Positions 1 to 10,651 of a stretch of DNA of 64,000 nt are shown in pieces. The notes under the pieces are model-generated. The model saw nothing but the letters and a program-made list of their open reading frames with translations, was not told where the DNA came from and searched no databases. Both the position numbers and the translations under genes were made by a program. How positions within the stretch are numbered: the first letter of the stretch is position 1; each line of letters starts with the position of its first letter. The DNA is taken from contig NZ_AP024887.1 of the NCBI RefSeq assembly GCF_024346995.1, positions 2,170,001 to 2,234,000 on the forward strand, given 5' to 3'. This DNA is from Vibrio palustris. GTDB taxonomy: Bacteria; Pseudomonadota; Gammaproteobacteria; Enterobacterales; Vibrionaceae.

Positions 1-1503
1 TTCCCCATCAAACACTGGTTCAGGGAACGTTTGCCCCCAGGGGCCTCCTGAACGCAGCATTTCAGCCACAGACATCGATAATTGTTCAGGCAGTAATTCG
101 CCATCACTTAGAATAACCCCTTTTAACTGACTTTCATCCAGTTCACTGTGCACGATATCATCAAACAATTGGGAAAAACGTTCATATTCTGTTTCAACAA
201 TAGTTAACCCGGCGGCCATTGCATGCCCTCCGAACTTAAGAATGATTCCCGGCGCCTGTTTGTCTAACCGATCTAAGGCATCACGCATATGCAGCCCAGG
301 CACTGAACGACAAGAGCCTTTTAAGGTTCCTTCACCACCATCGGCAAAGGCGATAACTGGTCGATGGAATTGATCTTTCACACGTGATGCTAAGATTCCA
401 ATCACACCTTGATGCCAATCACGTTGGAATAACACTAACCCATAAGGTAAGGTCTTTTCCCCACTCAACTGCAAACGTTCACAAAACGCCATCGCTTCTT
501 GCTTCATGCCCGCTTCGATATCACGACGAGTATGATTAAGCCCATCCAATTCCGAGGCCATGCGCCGCGCCGCGTGAATATTATTACTCATTAAAAGCTC
601 GACCCCAAATGACATATCATCTAGGCGACCCGCTGCATTAATACGCGGCCCTAACGCAAATCCAAAATCAGCTGCGACTAAACGACGAGCATCCCGTTTA
701 GCGACCTCAATTAAGGCTTGAATCCCTGGACGAGCTTTACCAGCACGAATTCGCTGCAACCCTTGATGAACAAGAATACGGTTATTTTCATCTAATGGTA
801 CGACATCTGCTACAGTTCCCAGAGCCACAAGATCAATCAACTCCATTAATTTTGGCTCTGTCATGCCTTGATTGGCAAACCACTGCTGTTTTCGCATACG
901 CACACATAATGCCATCATGAGATAAAATGCAACGCCAACACCGGCGAGCGCTTTTGATGGAAAGTGGCACGTTTGCAAGTTCGGGTTTACAATCGCATCC
1001 GCATTCGGCAGCGTTTCACCCGGTAAGTGATGGTCAGTGACTAACACGGTCATACCATACTGTTTAGCCTTGTCTACGCCACTAATAGAAGAGACGCCAT
1101 TATCGACCGTCATGATCACTTCGGCGCCCATTTCTTTCGCTTGCTCGACCACCTCTGGGCTTAATCCGTAGCCGTCTTCAAAACGATTCGGCACTAAGTA
1201 ATCCACATTGTGGCTACCTAACATACGTAACGCTAAAACCGAAAGAGCAGAACTGGTTGCCCCGTCGGCATCAAAATCACCGACAACGATAATACGTTTA
1301 TGTGTACTAATCGCTTCAAACAGTAAAGTTACCGCTTGCTCAATACCAAATAGCTGTTGGTAGGAATGTAAACTTTTTGTGCTTTTTTCTAACTGGGCCA
1401 AGTCTGTCACGCCTCTATTCACATACAAGCGGCGTAACAGTTCAGGAATGGAGTCAGGTAATTGAGAAAGGTTAGGTTCTGGTCTTCTGCGTATTTCTAT
1501 CAT
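1..1503 (-). CDS. recJ: Single-stranded-DNA-specific exonuclease RecJ (C-terminus beyond the window)
   Basis: A 5'-3' exonuclease on single-stranded DNA, used in RecF-pathway recombination and mismatch repair. The reading frame stays open from the ATG at 1503 to base 1, giving 501 residues; family members have about 575, so the end lies outside the window. The DHH phosphoesterase motifs are clear: VVGDFDADGATSS (about residues 74-86) and VTDHHLPGE further on, followed by the DHHA1 region with GGHAMAAG. It is the last visible gene of a xerD-dsbC-recJ series. No good Shine-Dalgarno precedes the start; instead a perfect hairpin (1512-1533) ends 8 bases upstream of it. Identification is firm. Confidence 0.96.
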   Translation of the reverse strand, partial: MIEIRRRPEPNLSQLPDSIPELLRRLYVNRGVTDLAQLEKSTKSLHSYQQLFGIEQAVTLLFEAISTHKRIIVVGDFDADGATSSALSVLALRMLGSHNVDYLVPNRFEDGYGLSPEVVEQAKEMGAEVIMTVDNGVSSISGVDKAKQYGMTVLVTDHHLPGETLPNADAIVNPNLQTCHFPSKALAGVGVAFYLMMALCVRMRKQQWFANQGMTEPKLMELIDLVALGTVADVVPLDENNRILVHQGLQRIRAGKARPGIQALIEVAKRDARRLVAADFGFALGPRINAAGRLDDMSFGVELLMSNNIHAARRMASELDGLNHTRRDIEAGMKQEAMAFCERLQLSGEKTLPYGLVLFQRDWHQGVIGILASRVKDQFHRPVIAFADGGEGTLKGSCRSVPGLHMRDALDRLDKQAPGIILKFGGHAMAAGLTIVETEYERFSQLFDDIVHSELDESQLKGVILSDGELLPEQLSMSVAEMLRSGGPWGQTFPEPVFDGE

Positions 1504-1511
1504 AGGTTCAC

Positions 1512-1533
1512 TGGGCTTCACTCATGAAGCCCA
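1512..1533 (-). promoter_or_regulatory. Perfect hairpin in the dsbC-recJ gap, just upstream of the recJ start
   Basis: Nine complementary bases on each side (TGGGCTTCA / TGAAGCCCA) enclose a four-base loop. No T-run follows on either strand, so it is not a standard intrinsic terminator. It sits 8 bases from the recJ ATG. It could affect recJ translation or message stability, but that role is inferred. Confidence 0.5.
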
Positions 1534-1548
1534 AATCCATTATTTGTC

Positions 1549-2325
1549 TTACGATTGTTGTAAACGAGCTAACAACTGCTTAGGAGGTAAATATCCTCCA
1601 ACCATTTCACCATTAGGCAAGAAAATAGCAGGCGTACCGTTCACTCCGAGTGATTGCCCTAACTGAAATTGGTGAGCAACTTCTTGCTTACATTGGGCAA
1701 TATTAGCGCTTGGTTTGGGTAAACTATGTGATTGCTTCGCCTGATCCATCGCTGCGGCTGGATCTTTATCACACCAAATCGAGGCCATTTGCGAAGCCAC
1801 TTCGCTATGCGGGCCTTGACGAGGAAACGCAAGGTAGCGCACGGTGATCCCTTCGTCATTATATTCTTTCATTTGGCTGTGCAGCTTAGCACAATAACCA
1901 CAAGTAATATCGGTAAACACGGTAATCACATATTTTTGATTATCCGCTTTGTACTCGATCATGTCATCACGTTCAGCCGCGATTTTCTTCGCATTCAATG
2001 GCGCTTGGCGTTTCGCCAATAAATCGACATAGTTACCGCTACCATCCATACCATATAATGTACCGGCAATGAATTTTTCTGCATTAGGGGTTGCGTATAA
2101 CACACCGCCATTGGTATGAACTTCAACCAAACCATCAATATCTGCAGGTTGTACATCAAGGACTTGAATACCGAGCTTACCTAAACGGGATTGAAATGCT
2201 TGTTTGTCTACGTTGGCGTGTTTCATCACACCATTGGATTGGGGCGCAGCCACACTCGCAGGTGTAGTCAACACAAGGGCGCATATAGGGAGCGCTACAA
2301 TAAACAGTCGACGGAGTAAAGTCAT
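1549..2325 (-). CDS. dsbC: Periplasmic thiol:disulfide interchange protein DsbC
   Basis: A disulfide isomerase that corrects wrong disulfides in periplasmic proteins and is kept reduced by DsbD. The 258-residue product has a signal peptide (hydrophobic residues about 6-22, probable cleavage near SVAA at 24-27), a dimerisation domain, and a thioredoxin-fold domain with the active site TCGYCAK (Cys142 and Cys145). A second cysteine pair lies further on (WCDKD, AQCKQ), and the cis-proline loop is GVNGTPAIF. It lies 22 bases after xerD and 45 bases before recJ, as in E. coli, so one transcript is likely. Confidence 0.96.
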   Translation of the reverse strand: MTLLRRLFIVALPICALVLTTPASVAAPQSNGVMKHANVDKQAFQSRLGKLGIQVLDVQPADIDGLVEVHTNGGVLYATPNAEKFIAGTLYGMDGSGNYVDLLAKRQAPLNAKKIAAERDDMIEYKADNQKYVITVFTDITCGYCAKLHSQMKEYNDEGITVRYLAFPRQGPHSEVASQMASIWCDKDPAAAMDQAKQSHSLPKPSANIAQCKQEVAHQFQLGQSLGVNGTPAIFLPNGEMVGGYLPPKQLLARLQQS

Positions 2326-2347
2326 TCAAATCACCTCAAATAAAATA

Positions 2348-3256
2348 TCAAGCCCTTGGATGGTGCTCATGATGGAGTTGTTTTAGTCGCTCTGTCGCGA
2401 CATGCGTATAGATTTGTGTTGTGGATAGATCACTATGTCCTAACAACATTTGTACGACCCGAAGATCTGCTCCATAGTTGAGCAAGTGCGTGGCAAAAGC
2501 ATGACGTAAAACATGAGGAGACAGTAATTCCACATCAATGTCGGCTTTAATCGCATAATACTTAATTCGGTGCCAAAAAGTCTGGCGCGTCATTTGCTTC
2601 GCGCGTCGACTTGGAAATACCACATCTGATGACTTTTCACCTAATAAATGTATGCGCCCCTGTTGTAAGAAAGTCTCAATCCAATCAACGGCACTTTCTC
2701 CCATCGGCACCAAACGCTCTTTACCACCTTTACCGATCACTCTCACGACGCCTTGGCGTAAACTGACGTTTTCCATCGTCAGTGATACTAACTCAGTCAC
2801 CCGTAAGCCGGTCGCATACAACAATTCAAGCATCGCTTTATCACGTAATTCTAGCGGATCATTAGGATCGGGAGCCTCTAATAGGTCATCAATTTGCTGC
2901 TCGGATAAGTCCTTAGGTAAGCGCTTAGGGAGTTTGGGACTGACTAACAAAGCACTAGGATCATCAGCGCGAATTTTCTCGCGATGTAAATATTGGAATA
3001 ATCGACGAATAGCCGAAATCAATCTCGCTCTAGAGGTTTGTTTATAATCACAATCTGCTAACCAAGTTTGAAACTCCTGCAGACCATTGACACTAATGAA
3101 GTCGAGGCGATAGTTATGGTTTTTCATCCAATGAAGAAGTTTGGCAAGATCTGTGCGGTAAGAAGACAATGTATTTTCAGACAGCCCTCTTTCCATCCAC
3201 ATGGCATCTAAAAATTGCTCAACCAATCCTTGATCTGGCGAAATAGCCTCAGTCAC
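2348..3256 (-). CDS. xerD: Site-specific tyrosine recombinase XerD
   Basis: XerD works with XerC at dif to resolve chromosome dimers under FtsK control. All six catalytic residues are visible: Arg in ATGLRVTEL (152), Lys in IGKGGKER (176), His-x-x-Arg in SPHVLRHAF (248, 251), His in LLGHSDLS (274) and Tyr in TQIYTHV (283). The C-terminus HHPRA is typical. The GTG at 3256 is chosen because AGGAG lies five bases upstream; an in-frame GTG at 3262 abuts that AGGA and would be badly spaced. The protein is then 302 residues, against 298 in E. coli. It heads xerD-dsbC-recJ and diverges from fldB. Confidence 0.96.
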   Translation of the reverse strand: MTEAISPDQGLVEQFLDAMWMERGLSENTLSSYRTDLAKLLHWMKNHNYRLDFISVNGLQEFQTWLADCDYKQTSRARLISAIRRLFQYLHREKIRADDPSALLVSPKLPKRLPKDLSEQQIDDLLEAPDPNDPLELRDKAMLELLYATGLRVTELVSLTMENVSLRQGVVRVIGKGGKERLVPMGESAVDWIETFLQQGRIHLLGEKSSDVVFPSRRAKQMTRQTFWHRIKYYAIKADIDVELLSPHVLRHAFATHLLNYGADLRVVQMLLGHSDLSTTQIYTHVATERLKQLHHEHHPRA

Positions 3257-3281
3257 ATCCACTCCTCACACTTAAGGTCTG

Positions 3282-3296
3282 TATTACACTGTAATA
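3282..3296. promoter_or_regulatory. 15-bp palindrome in the xerD-fldB divergent region
   Basis: Two 7-base arms, TATTACA and TGTAATA, flank one base, forming a perfect inverted repeat 26 bases upstream of the xerD start. The 13-base core ATTACA-N-TGTAAT recurs in front of the chemoreceptor gene at 25968-25980. It may be an operator or coincide with a -10 element. I cannot name a binding protein. Confidence 0.4.
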
Positions 3297-3482
3297 TCAC
3301 AAAATTTTAGTGTTCCCAAGCCACATGGCCAGAAACGCTTCAACTTATGAAAGTGTGCCACGTTTTTGAGCTTTTGCTAACTATTGTTATTTACTTTCAT
3401 GTCATTTTTACGATAACCAATGCAACTAACGACTATTTATGGTTAAAATTCTCTCTCTCAATCACAATCGGTACATGTCATT

Positions 3483-4001
3483 ATGAAAATCGGCCTATTT
3501 TATGGCTCGACGACCTGCTACACCGAAATGGCAGCAGAAAAAATTTGCGCCATGATCGGTGAAGAGATCGTCGACATACACAATGTTAAAGAAACGCCCC
3601 TCACACTGATGAATGATTATGATTTTCTCATTCTAGGCATTTCTACTTGGGATTTTGGTGAGATTCAAGAGGACTGGCTCGAAATCTGGGAACACATTGA
3701 TACACTAGCGCTTCAAGGCAAAACTGTCGCACTGTTCGGTTTAGGGGATCAAGAAGGCTATGGTGAATGGTTCCTCGATGCTATGGGTCTCTTACACGAC
3801 GAAGTAAAAAAACTCGGCGCCCAGATTATCGGCTACTGGCCCATCGATGGCTACGAATTTGATGCATCCAAAGCACTGACCGAAGACGGCACACAGTTTG
3901 TCGGTTTAGCCTTGGATGAAGACTCACAATATGAACTCAGTGACGAGCGTATTGCAAGTTGGGTCGAGCACATTCTCGTCGAGTATCACGATACTCTATA
4001 G
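3483..4001 (+). CDS. fldB: Flavodoxin FldB
   Basis: A small FMN-binding electron carrier. The 172-residue protein has the long-chain flavodoxin layout: phosphate-binding loop [16 protein letters not shown] (residues 5-20), first aromatic loop [12 protein letters not shown] (about 54-65), and second loop [17 protein letters not shown] (about 86-102). Position beside xerD-dsbC-recJ, as in E. coli, favours FldB over FldA. The ATG at 3483 fits the family N-terminus MKIGLFYGS, although its Shine-Dalgarno is weak. It converges on ampD with nine bases between the stops. It may supply electrons to radical SAM enzymes, which is inference. Confidence 0.93.
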   Translation: MKIGLFYGSTTCYTEMAAEKICAMIGEEIVDIHNVKETPLTLMNDYDFLILGISTWDFGEIQEDWLEIWEHIDTLALQGKTVALFGLGDQEGYGEWFLDAMGLLHDEVKKLGAQIIGYWPIDGYEFDASKALTEDGTQFVGLALDEDSQYELSDERIASWVEHILVEYHDTL

Positions 4002-4010
4002 TCATTCTCA

Positions 4011-5571
<1,561 letters not shown>

Positions 5572-5605
5572 CGCCGCGTATCATCTAACTCCCCTGACCT
5601 ATGGC

Positions 5606-5633
5606 GCAGCCTGACTCTCACTCAGGCTGCTTT
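5606..5633 (+). terminator. Intrinsic terminator after nadC
   Basis: A nine-pair stem (GCAGCCTGA / TCAGGCTGC) with a seven-base loop is followed by TTTGCT. It separates nadC from the pilus operon. The short T-run makes it moderate rather than strong. Confidence 0.65.
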
Positions 5634-5790
5634 GCTACGAATTTACGACTTATATTAGAAAAATAACGATTGGTTTACAGCCAATGCCCATATTGTTCCT
5701 ACTCGACTCGCAACCTTCTCGTCGCCTACTCGCCTGAGCTTAATTTCGTTTTTACTGTTCTTATACTTTTATACCATTCAAGGACAGACT

Positions 5791-6204
5791 ATGTTTCACG
5801 TACGTAAGCATCCACAAGGGTTTAGTTTGATTGAACTGATGATTGTCGTCTCAATTATCGCCACTTTATCTGCCATCGCTATTCCGGCTTATCATAACTA
5901 TGTAATAAAAAGTCAACTTACCGCTGGTGTGGCTTTTTTAAATGGCCTGGTCACACCTGCCGAATTGTATATTCAAACCAATGGTTCTCTGACTGAAAAC
6001 ACGGATCTAGCTCAGCTTGGAGTTACGAGAGATAAATCCCCACTAGGTACGCTTATGATTGAACAGGGCGCTCTAACCTTTCACTTTCATCAGCCACAAG
6101 GTGCCATCGCAACATTATCACGCGATTTACAGCTTGGTTGGCAATGCGAAATGACGCTTCCCGACTCTGAACTCAATGAACATATTCCTGCTGGGTGTCA
6201 ATAA
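5791..6204 (+). CDS. pilA: Type IV major pilin PilA
   Basis: Structural subunit of the type IV pilus used in Vibrionaceae for surface attachment and DNA uptake. It is a short pilin (137 residues): a nine-residue leader ending in QG, PilD cleavage before FSLIELMIVV (Glu5 of the mature protein present), and a hydrophobic N-terminal helix to about residue 35. Two cysteines near the C-terminus (WQCEM and AGCQ) can form the pilin disulfide loop. AAGGA lies seven bases before the ATG. The body looks unlike the V. cholerae PilA I recall, consistent with the fast divergence of this gene. The stop codon overlaps the pilB start. Confidence 0.9.
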   Translation: MFHVRKHPQGFSLIELMIVVSIIATLSAIAIPAYHNYVIKSQLTAGVAFLNGLVTPAELYIQTNGSLTENTDLAQLGVTRDKSPLGTLMIEQGALTFHFHQPQGAIATLSRDLQLGWQCEMTLPDSELNEHIPAGCQ

Positions 6205-7889
6205 TGCATCCTCTACTCATGTTACTGCGCCATGCAAATCTTATCACCCATCAACAAGCGGAAAAGGCGGCGACACTGTGTGATAAAAAACACCTCTCCC
6301 CCTATCAGGCCTTAAAGACATTACACATTTACTCTTATGACAAACTTATTGCTCATATCAGCCAACTGTTGCACTTACCTATTGCTAATATTGAGGATTA
6401 TGATTATCCATCACTATGCCAAGAACTTCAGCTTAAAGAGCCGATCGTGCATTACCAAGCCTTACCTGTTGCTAAAGTTGATCAAGAGCTCATCTTGGCA
6501 GTCACAGATCCAACTGACCAACAACTACAAAATGACTTCCAATTTTCAACTGGGCTCAATGTACAGTTGGTTCTCTCACGCCATGACCATATTCAAGCGG
6601 CGATACAAGCGCTTTATGGGGATTCGGTTAAACCGCAGCAACAGGCACAAACCGAGCAAGTGTTATCTTCTTTAGTTGCGGAAAATGAGCAACTAGAGCA
6701 AGAAGAGCTGACTAACAACCAATCTCCGGTGAGTCATGTGGTGGATCAAATATTATGTGCCGCTATTGATCATCAAGCCTCCGACATCCACTTTGAACCC
6801 TATCAAAATACTTATCGTATTCGCTTTCGTTGTGATGGTTTGCTGTTAGAACATCAACACTTGCCTGTAACATTGCATCGTCGTTTTGCCGCTCGGCTTA
6901 AGATCATGGCACAGCTCGATATTGCCCAAAAACGTTTACCTCAAGATGGACGCATTCATTATACCCACCATCCAAGCGAAGCCGTTGATATCCGTGTATC
7001 ACTAATACCGACCCAGTGGGGCGAAAAAATCGTACTACGACTTCTTCCGGCGCAGCGTCCCATCGCCTTTGAACGCTTAGGGTTAACCTCTCTTCAGTAC
7101 ACGCAATTTCAGCATGCCTTGCATCAACCTCAAGGGTTTATTCTAGTGACAGGGCCAACGGGGAGCGGTAAAACTCAAACACTGTATTCAGCGTTAATGG
7201 ACATTAATCACCCGACTCTCAATATTTCCAGTGTCGAAGATCCTATTGAAATTAGCTTACCTAATATTAATCAGATAGCGATTAACCATAAAATTAATCT
7301 TGATTTCGCGATGGTGTTACGATCGCTATTACGACAAGATCCAGATGTCATTCTCATTGGTGAAATCCGCGATAAGGAGACCGCTGATATAGCCATCAAT
7401 GCCGCGCAGACAGGTCACTTAGTTTTAGCCACTTTACATACCAATTCGACCACTGAAGCCATCCAACGCTTGCAACAAATGGGGCTCGCCAGTTATCTCA
7501 TCGGCTCATCTCTGCAGCTGATTGTCGCACAGCGACTCGTGCGGCGATTATGTACCGAGTGCCGTCGGCGTTATACGCCTACCCAACACGAACGAGATAT
7601 TCTGGGGATCAACGACCAGCAACCCATTTACTGCGCTAACGAGGTCGGGTGCCATGCGTGTCATTATGGATACAAGGGACGCATTGCTATTTTTGAGTTA
7701 TTGCCCGTTGATGACGAGCTCAATGAGGCTATTTATCAACAAAAAAGTGCACGCGATTTAGCGAATATTGCCTCGCAAACTGGCATGGTTTCACTATTAC
7801 AATCGGCGGTTCATCAAGTGATATTAGGGGAAACGTCCCTTCAAGAGTGTCAACGGGTCTTAGTGATGGCGCAAGGCAGCATGCTATGA
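6204..7889 (+). CDS. pilB: Type IV pilus assembly ATPase PilB
   Basis: A cytoplasmic hexameric ATPase that powers pilus extension. The 561-residue protein has an N-terminal MshEN-like domain, then the GspE-family core: Walker A GPTGSGKTQTLYS (about residues 318-330), Asp box and Walker B DPDVILIGEIRD, His box GHLVLATLHTNS, and a tetracysteine zinc site (CTECRRR and CHACHYGYKGR). The ATG at 6204 shares a base with the pilA stop (TAATG). An in-frame GTG at 6195 would add three codons. The pilC start overlaps its 3' end. Confidence 0.96.
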   Translation: MHPLLMLLRHANLITHQQAEKAATLCDKKHLSPYQALKTLHIYSYDKLIAHISQLLHLPIANIEDYDYPSLCQELQLKEPIVHYQALPVAKVDQELILAVTDPTDQQLQNDFQFSTGLNVQLVLSRHDHIQAAIQALYGDSVKPQQQAQTEQVLSSLVAENEQLEQEELTNNQSPVSHVVDQILCAAIDHQASDIHFEPYQNTYRIRFRCDGLLLEHQHLPVTLHRRFAARLKIMAQLDIAQKRLPQDGRIHYTHHPSEAVDIRVSLIPTQWGEKIVLRLLPAQRPIAFERLGLTSLQYTQFQHALHQPQGFILVTGPTGSGKTQTLYSALMDINHPTLNISSVEDPIEISLPNINQIAINHKINLDFAMVLRSLLRQDPDVILIGEIRDKETADIAINAAQTGHLVLATLHTNSTTEAIQRLQQMGLASYLIGSSLQLIVAQRLVRRLCTECRRRYTPTQHERDILGINDQQPIYCANEVGCHACHYGYKGRIAIFELLPVDDELNEAIYQQKSARDLANIASQTGMVSLLQSAVHQVILGETSLQECQRVLVMAQGSML

Positions 7890-9097
7890 CACTCTCTCTT
7901 TATCACTTTCATTGGACGGGTATCGATCAACAGGGCCTGCATCTGCATGGGTGCTATGTCGGATTAAGCCCACAAGAAGTTCATGCACACCTCCTTAACC
8001 GTCATATTCGTTTGTTAACGCTACACAAGCAACCCGTTAATCGCTATCTTTATCGATACGTCATTAAGCACCATGATATTTCTATTTGGACCAAGCAAAT
8101 GGCAACCCTATTAAGTAGTGGCTTATCTCTCGCCCAAGCCATTGAGCTACTCAAGTTACATCAAAAAAATATGGCAATGCGCTCACTGCTGTACGCGTTA
8201 GCCGATTCCATCGCTTCTGGACTAACGTTGTCTCAATCTCTAAAAGTGTATAATCGGTATTTTGATGATCTCTACATTAACCTGATTGAGTCAGCTGAGC
8301 ATCACGGGAAAATGGCTGAGATCTTCACCACATTAAATACGCACCGCGAACGTAGTGATGCGCTCAAACGACAGATTTTTAAAGCCGCCCTTTATCCAAG
8401 CCTAGTATTACTGGTCGCCGTTATTGTCACGTATATTATGCTCGTCATGGTGATCCCTGAATTTGCACAACTGTTTGCCAGTTTTGATGCCAAGCTCCCA
8501 ACCATGACACACGCCGTTATCAACGGCTCGCTCTGGCTGCAACGCTGGGGGAAAGAATTGATTATTTTCATCACTAGCTTAAGCGCTGGTGGTTATTACC
8601 TATTCACTCATTCAACGCGTCTACAATACACCGTAAGCTATGTGATATTACGCCTCCCAAAGGTTGGGAAAATCATTAAAAAAGCCGCTTTAGCTCGGTT
8701 TTGTCAAACGAGTGCGACTAGCTTAGCCGCGGGACTGCCCATTTTAAACGCGCTGCAATTAGGGGCAAACAGCACAGGGAATGCTTACTTGATTCAGCAA
8801 TTTATTTCTATCATTGAACGTACAGCCAGTGGGCATCCATTTTATACTTCTCTAAGTAATCGTCAGATCTTTTCCCATACTTTTATCCAGCTAATTACCA
8901 TTGGTGAAGAAAGTGGTCAATTAGATAGTATGCTGCAAAAAATCTCACAAAATTATCAAAATGACGTACAACATAACATCGAAAATATTGAGAAAATGCT
9001 CGAACCACTGTTAATTTTAATCATTGGTTCTCTCATTGGTGGATTAATTATTGCGATGTACCTACCAATATTTAATCTTGCTGGCATATTGAGTTAA
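7886..9097 (+). CDS. pilC: Type IV pilus inner-membrane platform protein PilC
   Basis: The membrane platform on which PilB assembles the pilus. The 403-residue product has two tandem GspF/PilC domains (about residues 70-190 and 270-395), each followed by hydrophobic segments, as in LYPSLVLLVAVIVTYIMLV and the C-terminal LLILIIGSLIGGLIIAMYLP. Both domains carry the family's short GLPI/GLSL-type motifs. The ATG at 7886 overlaps the pilB stop as ATGA, implying translational coupling. An upstream in-frame start at 7847 lies inside pilB and is less likely. Confidence 0.95.
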   Translation: MTLSLYHFHWTGIDQQGLHLHGCYVGLSPQEVHAHLLNRHIRLLTLHKQPVNRYLYRYVIKHHDISIWTKQMATLLSSGLSLAQAIELLKLHQKNMAMRSLLYALADSIASGLTLSQSLKVYNRYFDDLYINLIESAEHHGKMAEIFTTLNTHRERSDALKRQIFKAALYPSLVLLVAVIVTYIMLVMVIPEFAQLFASFDAKLPTMTHAVINGSLWLQRWGKELIIFITSLSAGGYYLFTHSTRLQYTVSYVILRLPKVGKIIKKAALARFCQTSATSLAAGLPILNALQLGANSTGNAYLIQQFISIIERTASGHPFYTSLSNRQIFSHTFIQLITIGEESGQLDSMLQKISQNYQNDVQHNIENIEKMLEPLLILIIGSLIGGLIIAMYLPIFNLAGILS

Positions 9098-9143
9098 ACT
9101 GAGATTAACTCCTCATAATATATTTGATTAGGCCGTCTTCATT

Positions 9144-10013
9144 GTGACTATTTTTCTTTACTATCCATGGCTCTACCCTACTTTTGTAACAATTTTTGGG
9201 GTCATTATCGGTAGCTTTCTTAATGTGGTGATTTATCGCACGCCTAAAATTATGGAGCAAGAGTGGCGTCAAGACTGCGCGGACAGCTTTCCTGAATATG
9301 GCATTACTCTACCAACTGAGCGTATCACCTTAAGTATACCTCGTTCACAATGCCGTCATTGTCATACGCCTTTACGCATTATTGATAACATCCCTCTCAT
9401 TAGTTGGATTTGCTTGAGAGGACGTTGCCATCACTGCCAAACCCCGATTTCATGTCGCTACCCATTGGTTGAGGCACTCACGGCCATAATGAGCTATATC
9501 GTCGCTAGCCACTTTGGGCCCACTCCCTATGGCATCGCCGCACTGTTTTTTACTTTTGTGCTTATTGCCGCAACGTTTATCGATTTTGATACCTTACTTT
9601 TACCAGATCAACTGACTCTTCCGTTATTATGGGCAGGCATTACCTTAGCTTTGCTGGGATATTCACCGATTAGCTTAGCCGATGCCGTGGTCGGAGCTAT
9701 GGCAGGCTATTTAATATTGTGGAGTCTGTATTGGGGCTTTAAACTGCTAACTGGCAAAGACGGAATGGGTTATGGTGACTTTAAATTACTCGCCGCCCTT
9801 GGCGCATGGTTAGGTTGGCAACAACTTCCGGCGATTATTTTACTTTCTTCTGTCGTCGGTATTGTTTTCGGGCTGGTACAATTACGCTTACAAAACAAAG
9901 GAATTGCAGCCGCATTTCCGTTTGGGCCGTATTTAGCTATAGCGGGGTGGGTTTGTCTGCTTTGGGGGCATAATATTATCACTTGGTATCTACACACGTT
10001 TTTAGGCTGGTAA
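9144..10013 (+). CDS. pilD: Prepilin leader peptidase/N-methyltransferase PilD
   Basis: An inner-membrane aspartyl protease that cleaves and N-methylates type IV prepilins and type II pseudopilins. The 289-residue protein carries the N-terminal zinc module (CRHCHTPL and CHHCQTPIS), the first catalytic Asp in [11 protein letters not shown], and the second in the GXGD motif [14 protein letters not shown]. About eight hydrophobic segments are present. The start is GTG. It probably also serves the type II secretion system implied by gspAB at 30.8-33.2 kb. The coaE ATG follows the stop by one base. Confidence 0.96.
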   Translation: MTIFLYYPWLYPTFVTIFGVIIGSFLNVVIYRTPKIMEQEWRQDCADSFPEYGITLPTERITLSIPRSQCRHCHTPLRIIDNIPLISWICLRGRCHHCQTPISCRYPLVEALTAIMSYIVASHFGPTPYGIAALFFTFVLIAATFIDFDTLLLPDQLTLPLLWAGITLALLGYSPISLADAVVGAMAGYLILWSLYWGFKLLTGKDGMGYGDFKLLAALGAWLGWQQLPAIILLSSVVGIVFGLVQLRLQNKGIAAAFPFGPYLAIAGWVCLLWGHNIITWYLHTFLGW

Positions 10014-10014
10014 T

Positions 10015-10632
10015 ATGGCATTAGTTATTGGAGTCACCGGTGGTATTTCCAGTGGAAAATCCACCGTAGCCAACTTGTTTCATGAACATTTTGCAATCGA
10101 CATCGTTGACGCAGACCTTGTAGCACGAGATGTCGTTGCTCCGGGAACAGAAGGTTTAGCACAAATCGTTGAGCATTTTGGCGAGCAAATACTCAACCAT
10201 GATCATTCGCTAAACCGCAGCCGATTACGTCATTGTATCTTTGCCAATGAACATGAAAAACAATGGCTTAATCACTTATTACATCCAATGATACGCCAGC
10301 AAATGCAAGCACAGCTAGCACAAGTAACATCACCGTATGCCTTATTAGTTGTGCCATTACTAATTGAAAATCAATTACAATCATTGGTCGACCGCATTTT
10401 AGTTATTGATGTACCGGAAACGATACAAATAGAGAGAACCATGCAAAGAGACAAGGTTTCTGCAGAGCAAGTGAGTGCTATTTTAGCCTCTCAGGCCACC
10501 CGTGAGGAGCGCTTATCTCATGCTGATGATGTTATCTGTAATCATTTATTAGACAATCCATTATTACCACAAGTAACACAATTGCATCAAACCTACTTGG
10601 CCTTGAGCAAGCAACCTGAACAGTCAGAGTAA
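10015..10632 (+). CDS. coaE: Dephospho-CoA kinase CoaE
   Basis: Phosphorylates the 3'-hydroxyl of dephospho-CoA, the last step of coenzyme A synthesis. The 205-residue protein begins with a P-loop (GVTGGISSGKSTVANLF, residues 6-22), then the Asp-containing VDADLVARDVV, HPMIRQQM, and VVPLLIEN. Its length matches the family (about 200). It sits one base after pilD and 19 before zapD, the conserved pilD-coaE-zapD-yacG order. No terminator separates it from the pilus genes, so it probably shares their transcript. Confidence 0.97.
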   Translation: MALVIGVTGGISSGKSTVANLFHEHFAIDIVDADLVARDVVAPGTEGLAQIVEHFGEQILNHDHSLNRSRLRHCIFANEHEKQWLNHLLHPMIRQQMQAQLAQVTSPYALLVVPLLIENQLQSLVDRILVIDVPETIQIERTMQRDKVSAEQVSAILASQATREERLSHADDVICNHLLDNPLLPQVTQLHQTYLALSKQPEQSE

Positions 10633-10651
10633 AATATGAAAGGGTCATTGA

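Noticed and set aside
3347..3562. 71-codon open frame overlapping the fldB start
   Set aside because: It covers the xerD-fldB promoter region and runs into fldB in another frame; no recognisable protein features.
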